A program made the translations under genes and the position numbers. A DNA stretch of 18,634 nt from Syntrophomonadaceae bacterium (GTDB taxonomy: Bacteria > Bacillota > Dethiobacteria > DTU022). How positions within the stretch are numbered: position 1 is the first letter of the stretch; each line of letters opens with the position of its first letter. Of the stretch, positions 14,751 to 18,634 are shown piece by piece. The notes beneath the pieces were generated by a model. That model made no database searches, was not told the origin of the DNA, and worked only from the letters and a program-made list of their open reading frames with translations. The DNA is taken from positions 1-18,634 of the forward strand of contig PWMM01000122.1 in NCBI GenBank assembly GCA_003558195.1, written 5' to 3'.

Positions 14751-15911
14751 ATGACATTATATGGATATGTAAGAAATGACGATAAAGTTGGATTTAGAAA
14801 CAAGGTACTGCTATTACCAGCAGTCGACTGCGTAAACGACATAACATACAAAATAGCACAATCATTTGATGATGTTAGCACTTTCAGATTCTCAACTGGA
14901 TGTGGCATGCTGCCTGACGATGTTGAGCATATCATGCATACCCAGGTAAATATAGCAGCAAACCCTAATATTGCAGCAATAGTGATTGTAGGAATGGGCT
15001 GCGAGTCAATAAATACAGAAGACCTATATGAAAGGATTAAACTGCTTAATAAACCTTGCGCTTTAGTTAAGCTTCATTCTGAAGGAGGATATAGCAACTA
15101 TATTAGGAAAATTAGGGATCTGACCAATACTTATGTTGAAGATATTAGCAAGTATAGAAGGGAAGAAGTTCCTATTTCAAGCATTAATTTAGGATTAGAA
15201 TGCGGTGCTTCTGATCCAGCATCTGGTATTAGTGCAAACGTTGTCCTTGGTAAAGCAGTGGATAATATTATCGATTTGGGAGGAACCGCGATTTTTTCCG
15301 AGACTCCGGAAGCAATTGGTACTGAGAAAATTTTGGCAAAAAGATGTTCTGACAAACACGTAGCCGACAAAATAGTAAACATAATTACCGGTTATGAAAA
15401 AATGATCAAAACAAAAACCGGAAAAGACATTAGATCAGCAAACCCTGTTCCCGGAAATATAAAAGCTGGAATAACAACCCTTGAAGAAAAGTCTATGGGA
15501 TGCGTATTAAAAGGTGGTTCCACTAAAATTCAAGAAGTTTTAAATTACGCTGAACAACCAAGTAAAAAAGGCCTGATTTTTATGAATACACCTGGTTTTG
15601 ATGCTTATTCATTGTGCGGTTTAATTGCAGGAGGTACGCAAATCATAGTATTTACAACAGGCAAGGGAACCCCTTGTGGCACTCCTATCTCGCCTGTCAT
15701 AAAGGTTATTTCAAATACAATAGCTTATAACCAGCAAAAAGATATTACAGATTATAATGCTGGCATGTTGTTAGATGGAGAGAAAAACCTCGAGCAAATA
15801 ACAGGTGAATTAATGCAATTAATAATTGATACTGCAAATGGTAAAGAAACAAAAGCTGAATTATTGGGAGTAAATGTGATGGACATATGGCCTTTGAATG
15901 GCACGTTTTAA
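14751..15911 (+). CDS. UxaA-family hydro-lyase large subunit (altronate dehydratase / sulfolactate sulfo-lyase type)
   Basis: Large catalytic subunit of a two-part lyase of the UxaA/GarD/SuyB group, metal-dependent enzymes that eliminate water or sulfite from sugar acids or sulfolactate. It has 386 residues. Family blocks in order are TGCGM (49-53), GMGCES (81-86), LECGASD (149-155), NPVPGNIKAGITTLEEKS (231-248), KGGSTKI (254-260) and the C-terminal TPGFD...TTGKGTPCG.P..PVIKV. AAAGGAG lies 12 bases before the ATG, and TATAAT at 14705-14710 could be a -10 without a clear -35. The small subunit follows 39 bases downstream. All ten arginines are AGA/AGG, unlike neighbouring genes, suggesting acquisition. 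The substrate cannot be decided from the sequence alone. Confidence 0.88.
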   Translation: MTLYGYVRNDDKVGFRNKVLLLPAVDCVNDITYKIAQSFDDVSTFRFSTGCGMLPDDVEHIMHTQVNIAANPNIAAIVIVGMGCESINTEDLYERIKLLNKPCALVKLHSEGGYSNYIRKIRDLTNTYVEDISKYRREEVPISSINLGLECGASDPASGISANVVLGKAVDNIIDLGGTAIFSETPEAIGTEKILAKRCSDKHVADKIVNIITGYEKMIKTKTGKDIRSANPVPGNIKAGITTLEEKSMGCVLKGGSTKIQEVLNYAEQPSKKGLIFMNTPGFDAYSLCGLIAGGTQIIVFTTGKGTPCGTPISPVIKVISNTIAYNQQKDITDYNAGMLLDGEKNLEQITGELMQLIIDTANGKETKAELLGVNVMDIWPLNGTF

Positions 15912-15950
15912 TATTGAAAGCTAAATCTATGATATGGGGGTAATTATGAA

Positions 15951-16244
15951 ATGAAAAAACGTGCTTTAAAAATATCAATAAATGATAATATAGCTGTCGC
16001 CCTTGATAGCCTTCTAGCAGGTGAAAGGGTTAATCTCTACAGCATTGAAAGCCAGCTTATTGATAAACTAACCGCTGCAGAAGATATTACTTATCTTCAT
16101 AAAATAGCTGTCCAAAAGATCCCGGTTAATGAAGCCATTATAAAGTATGGAGAAGTGGTTGGTTATAGTTGTAAAAATATAAGTGCTGGAGAATTGGTGC
16201 ACACGAGTAATATGGCTAGTAAACCACAAAAAAACCCCGGTTGA
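15951..16244 (+). CDS. UxaA-family small subunit (SAF domain)
   Basis: SAF-domain partner (97 residues) equivalent to the N-terminal domain of altronate dehydratase or the small subunit of sulfolactate sulfo-lyase. The central segment HKIAVQKIPVNEAIIKYGEV and the following GYSCKNISAGELVHTSNM are the SAF signature. Unlike most members it starts with about 50 residues that are poorly conserved. GGGGG at 15936-15940 lies ten bases before this ATG, but five bases before another ATG (15946) that opens the two-codon frame ATG-AAA-TGA. The TGA of that mini-frame overlaps this start. In related operons the small-subunit gene usually comes first; here it is second. Confidence 0.88.
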   Translation: MKKRALKISINDNIAVALDSLLAGERVNLYSIESQLIDKLTAAEDITYLHKIAVQKIPVNEAIIKYGEVVGYSCKNISAGELVHTSNMASKPQKNPG

Positions 16245-16412
16245 TTTTAGAAAAAGTATAGTTCTTATTTACATTATTAAATGCGAGCACTGACAGATGA
16301 TCAATAAAGAACAGGCAAAAGTTATAGTGGGACTAGGCAATTAATAAGATACTTAATCAGTATTAATCAAAATCACTTAACCTGCGCTTTCCTATAAAAA
16401 ATATTTCTGTCT
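16245..16412. other. Intergenic region after the UxaA-type pair
   Basis: A/T-rich and without a convincing gene. A 15-codon frame (MINKEQAKVIVGLGN) is present at about 16298-16345 but has no ribosome site. No clear plus-strand terminator was found for the UxaA-type genes. Confidence 0.4.
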
Positions 16413-16449
16413 AATAAAATACGGGCTTGCAATATCACGCTGCAAACCC
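16413..16449 (-). terminator. Terminator of tRNA-Ser(CGA)
   Basis: On the minus strand GGGTTTGCA (16449-16441) pairs with TGCAAGCCC (16431-16423), a 9-bp stem with one U-G pair and a 9-nt loop, then an interrupted T-run (GTATTTTATT). It lies 19 bases after the tRNA CCA end. Confidence 0.65.
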
Positions 16450-16468
16450 ATTGTAAAAAAATTATTTT

Positions 16469-16558
16469 TGGCGGAGAGAGTGGGATTCGAACCCACGGTG
16501 CCTTGCGACACACACGATTTCGAGTCGTGCGCCTTCAACCGGACTCGGCCATCTCTCC
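16469..16558 (-). tRNA. tRNA-Ser (anticodon CGA)
   Basis: 90 nt including an encoded CCA (16471-16469). The acceptor GGAGAGA pairs with TCTCTCC, discriminator G. The anticodon loop CTCGAAA in stem CACGA/TCGTG has anticodon CGA at 16522-16520, reading UCG. The T arm is GTGGG-TTCGAAT-CCCAC with a long serine-type variable arm. Its 3' 28 bases differ from those of the tRNA-Ser(GGA) at only a few positions. Confidence 0.97.
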
Positions 16559-16572
16559 GCATCATAATCTAT

Positions 16573-16600
16573 ATTATAACAGGGCCGGTACGGTTGTAAA
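16573..16600 (-). promoter_or_regulatory. Promoter for tRNA-Ser(CGA)
   Basis: Minus-strand TTTACA (16600-16595) and TATAAT (16578-16573) with a 16-base spacer, about 15 bases before the tRNA 5' end. It lies in the 77-base gap after tadA, making the tRNA independent of tadA. Confidence 0.75.
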
Positions 16601-16635
16601 GGATCCCCGTATACAAGCCTAAAATTGAGGTCTTT

Positions 16636-17094
16636 TTAATACCGTCTCTGGCGAAAGAATTCTTTTAAAAGGGAAGCACATTCTTCCCTCATTACCCCAC
16701 CACTAACTTTAAGATTATGATTAAGCCGTTTATCCCTCACTATATCATAAAGGCTGACTACTGCTCCCGCTTTAGAGTCGGGAGCGCCAAAAACCAGGCG
16801 ATGCAAGCGAGCCAGCACTAAAGCACCCGCACACATCGGGCAGGGCTCAAGGGTTACATAAAGGGTGCACGCTTCAAGCCTCCAGCCTCCAAGGATAGCT
16901 CCCACCTGCCTGATTAGAAGGATCTCGGCATTAGCTGAAGCATCTTTCAGCTCTTCACGGCGGTTACGGTTGGCAGCCAGGAGCTCACCATTCCTGACCA
17001 TAACTGCCCCAACTGGAACCTCTCCGGCTTTCGCTGCTTCCTTTGCCTGGTTTAAAGCCTCAGTCATAAACTTAAGGTCATCAGTCTTCTTCAT
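16636..17094 (-). CDS. tadA: tRNA-specific adenosine deaminase with altered zinc motif
   Basis: Expected to convert A34 to inosine in tRNA-Arg(ACG). The ATG start (17094) has GGGAG eight bases upstream; a GTG six bases earlier lies too close to the site. The protein is 152 residues, a normal length. PCPMCAG carries the two zinc cysteines (C85, C88) and the proton-shuttle glutamate is E57. The zinc-ligand histidine of the HAE motif is Asn55 (SANAEI, codon AAT). Residues aligning with E. coli TadA Asn46 (Asn44) and Asp108 (Asp106) are retained, so the fold and the RNA-binding residues look intact. A single C-to-A change would explain it. A sequencing error, a tolerated ligand swap or loss of activity are all possible. 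Confidence 0.93.
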   Translation of the reverse strand: MKKTDDLKFMTEALNQAKEAAKAGEVPVGAVMVRNGELLAANRNRREELKDASANAEILLIRQVGAILGGWRLEACTLYVTLEPCPMCAGALVLARLHRLVFGAPDSKAGAVVSLYDIVRDKRLNHNLKVSGGVMREECASLLKEFFRQRRY

Positions 17095-17228
17095 ATCCAC
17101 AACTCCCGATATGTTATTATATCACTCCCTTATGGATCTATAATTACCCGAATCTATTAGCTATGTTTATTAAGAACATGCAGTTAAAACTTTTGGCTGT
17201 ATTTTTACAAGCAGCTTAATAGATGATC

Positions 17229-17258
17229 AAAAATTAAAATGCCCCTTACCGGGGCATT
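17229..17258 (-). terminator. Rho-independent terminator of the zinc-ribbon protein gene
   Basis: A perfect 8-bp stem AATGCCCC/GGGGCATT (17258-17251 with 17245-17238) with a 5-nt loop, followed on the minus strand by TTTTAATTTTT. It lies 36 bases after the stop of the gene at 17295. Confidence 0.85.
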
Positions 17259-17294
17259 GAAAAAAGTTAATTCTGCAATACTACTTAAAAAAAT

Positions 17295-17951
17295 CTACCT
17301 TTCAAAACGGAGCTCTCTAAATACATCCCCGACATCAGAATCTGGGTGACTGGTCATATCTATAACGATACCATCCCAGGTATCAGTCATGATGATTTTA
17401 TCTGACTCTTCAAGCCTGAGCTCAGCTATTCTTTCCCACTCATCATTACCCCGATGATGCAGTTCGAGATAGCTCTTTTCATCTGCAGATATCAGGCGGT
17501 ACTCAGTTCTAAACCAGTAACCTTCTGAAGGAACAGCAATGCTTACCATGTCATTAGGTTGAAACTGAAAATACATCTCTTCATCTGCACTGGTTCCTTT
17601 CCATGAACCTAAAATATCATCACTTTCCACTGCTTCAGCAACTGGAGTTTCACCATTATCCAACAGGAACCAGTAGCCCAAACCAACTCCTGTTACTAAC
17701 AAGAGCGCAGCGACAATAACCAGGGGTATGAGAAATTTCTTGCCTTTTTTTTGCTCCGAAGCTGGCTGGTAATGCATGCCAGGAGGGGTATCCGGACGAC
17801 CCTGATCATGGTATAGTGATTCCTGATGGCTGCTAGATTTACTGGATACTCCTGGAGGAACATCATCGACCATCGATTCACAGTATCTACATTTAATTGC
17901 CCTTGCCGGTATTTCTTCTAAGCAAAATGGACAGGTCTTTATATCAGACAT
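17295..17951 (-). CDS. Zinc-ribbon, single-pass membrane protein
   Basis: Not a named protein. From the ATG at 17951 it has 218 residues. The N-terminal zinc ribbon is C7-P-F-C10 and C21-R-Y-C24, preceding a flexible Ser/Pro/His-rich linker (30-70). One membrane helix follows (about 73-97, KFLIPLVIVAALLLVTGVGL). The C-terminal domain of about 110 residues opens with ILGSWKG, a pattern common in lipocalin-like or DUF-type beta domains. With the ribbon in the cytoplasm the C-terminal domain would face outside. GGGAGGT lies six bases before the ATG; a longer frame from TTG 17969 would contain that site. It is monocistronic, with a strong terminator, and divergent from the lipoprotein gene. Confidence 0.8.
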   Translation of the reverse strand: MSDIKTCPFCLEEIPARAIKCRYCESMVDDVPPGVSSKSSSHQESLYHDQGRPDTPPGMHYQPASEQKKGKKFLIPLVIVAALLLVTGVGLGYWFLLDNGETPVAEAVESDDILGSWKGTSADEEMYFQFQPNDMVSIAVPSEGYWFRTEYRLISADEKSYLELHHRGNDEWERIAELRLEESDKIIMTDTWDGIVIDMTSHPDSDVGDVFRELRFER

Positions 17952-18091
17952 AATTATACCTCCCACCAATCATATCAAAACTTTTCTATCTCGGCTAATA
18001 AAAATGCCGGAATGCGAATTATATTATAACATAAAGGGACAACAACAAACCAGATTAGAACATCTAAAACACATTTAAAAAATCATCACTA

Positions 18092-18120
18092 TTGATTTAA
18101 TAATAAACTTCGGTTATAAT
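18092..18120 (+). promoter_or_regulatory. Sigma-A type promoter of the lipoprotein gene
   Basis: TTGATT (18092-18097) and TATAAT (18115-18120) with a 17-base spacer. The predicted leader is about 68 nt with no recognised regulatory fold. Confidence 0.75.
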
Positions 18121-18195
18121 GCCCACACATAAAGATTGTATTATTATATAATTAGGCTTTAAGACACAAACAGGCTTAAATGAGGAGGGATCCTG

Positions 18196-18634
18196 ATGCC
18201 TAATTTAAAAATCGCCTTTTTAACAGTGCTGGTATTACTTGTATCTGTTGGGCTTATAGGCTGTGGCATGCTATCCAGCCAAGAAGAAGAACCTGAAGAA
18301 TTTACAGCTCCTGAAGAAGGCGGGCTTCCTGAATGGCTTAATTTAGAGCACAGGAGCATCGAATGGGAAACGGCAGAACCATTAAAACCTAAAGATACTA
18401 CAAACGATGAAGATGATAATAATGAAGAACAAGACCTTTCAGAACCAGAACTGCCGGAAGAAACAACTCAAACTGAACCAACACAAGCAGCCCAAAGACA
18501 GGAACAACCCCAACCCGCGCAGGAACCTGATACCCAAACTGAAGAACAGGCGCAGGAACCTGAAGTCACCCGGGTTAGCAATAAAGAGTGGCAGCGTGGT
18601 AAATATACAGGTGCATGGGTTGAAGATAGCCCTC
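18196..18634 (+). CDS. Lipoprotein with acidic/Gln-Pro-rich linker (partial, 3' end outside window)
   Basis: 146 residues are visible and the gene runs off the right edge. A classic lipoprotein signal is present: a short basic N-terminus, a hydrophobic stretch and the lipobox LIGC (Cys at 23), so the mature protein is tethered to the outer face of the cell membrane. A Glu/Gln/Pro/Thr-rich linker spans about residues 28-125, with repeated QEP/TQTE units. The last residues read RGKYTGAWVEDSP, which resembles the start of a MORN-type YxGxW repeat domain. AGGAGG lies seven bases before the ATG. The function is unknown. Confidence 0.85.
   Translation, partial: MPNLKIAFLTVLVLLVSVGLIGCGMLSSQEEEPEEFTAPEEGGLPEWLNLEHRSIEWETAEPLKPKDTTNDEDDNNEEQDLSEPELPEETTQTEPTQAAQRQEQPQPAQEPDTQTEEQAQEPEVTRVSNKEWQRGKYTGAWVEDSP

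Noticed and set aside
14555..14935. 126-codon minus-strand frame
   Set aside because: It overlaps the start of the UxaA-type large subunit on the opposite strand and shows no family motif or ribosome site.
16298..16345. Short frame encoding MINKEQAKVIVGLGN, resembling the start of peptidyl-tRNA hydrolase
   Set aside because: Stops after 15 codons, has no ribosome site and no continuation in another frame; judged a coincidence.

Overview
The window looks like a chromosomal segment of an endospore-type Firmicute (Bacillota), most likely an anaerobic member of the Clostridia. Three things suggest this: an almost canonical AbrB, a RicT/YaaT protein with its cysteine clusters, and a large SRP RNA of the Bacillus/Clostridium type. 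Gene order points the same way. Read right to left, tadA / SRP RNA / dnaX / ybaB / recR ... tmk / holB / ricT / (abrB, inverted) / metG / tatD follows the origin-proximal order of Bacillus subtilis, recalled from general knowledge and not searched. Most genes are on the minus strand. Start codons are often TTG.

Positions 1-7067 hold a housekeeping block. It comprises a partial tatD, metG with its own promoter, and divergent abrB with promoter and terminator. These are followed by the tmk-holB-ricT operon and guaB with its own promoter and terminator. The genes between tmk and holB (darA and yaaR) and after ricT (yabA, rsmI) in B. subtilis are absent, and guaB sits at an unusual place.

Positions 7216-8594 hold a plus-strand two-gene unit, an alpha/beta hydrolase translationally coupled to a DUF3786 protein. 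It runs tail-to-tail into the recR-ybaB-dnaX operon (8599-11408). Upstream of dnaX lies a transcription unit of tRNA-Ser(GGA) followed by SRP RNA, with a strong promoter.

Positions 12234-16244 look like an accessory insertion between two tRNA-Ser genes. It holds an amidohydrolase-2 protein, a membrane-anchored acidic hypothetical protein, two tiny overlapping ORFs of doubtful status, and a UxaA-family large/small subunit pair (altronate dehydratase or sulfolactate sulfo-lyase type). The large-subunit gene uses only AGA/AGG for arginine, which suggests transfer. Core order resumes with tRNA-Ser(CGA) and tadA. In TadA the usual zinc-ligand histidine (HAE) reads as asparagine (NAE). The window ends with a zinc-ribbon/membrane protein and a divergent, truncated lipoprotein gene.

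No CRISPR array, insertion sequence, phage gene or recognisable defence system was seen. The best second-look items are the TadA active-site substitution, the apparent ACG start of tmk, the UxaA-type island and the hydrolase-DUF3786 pair.
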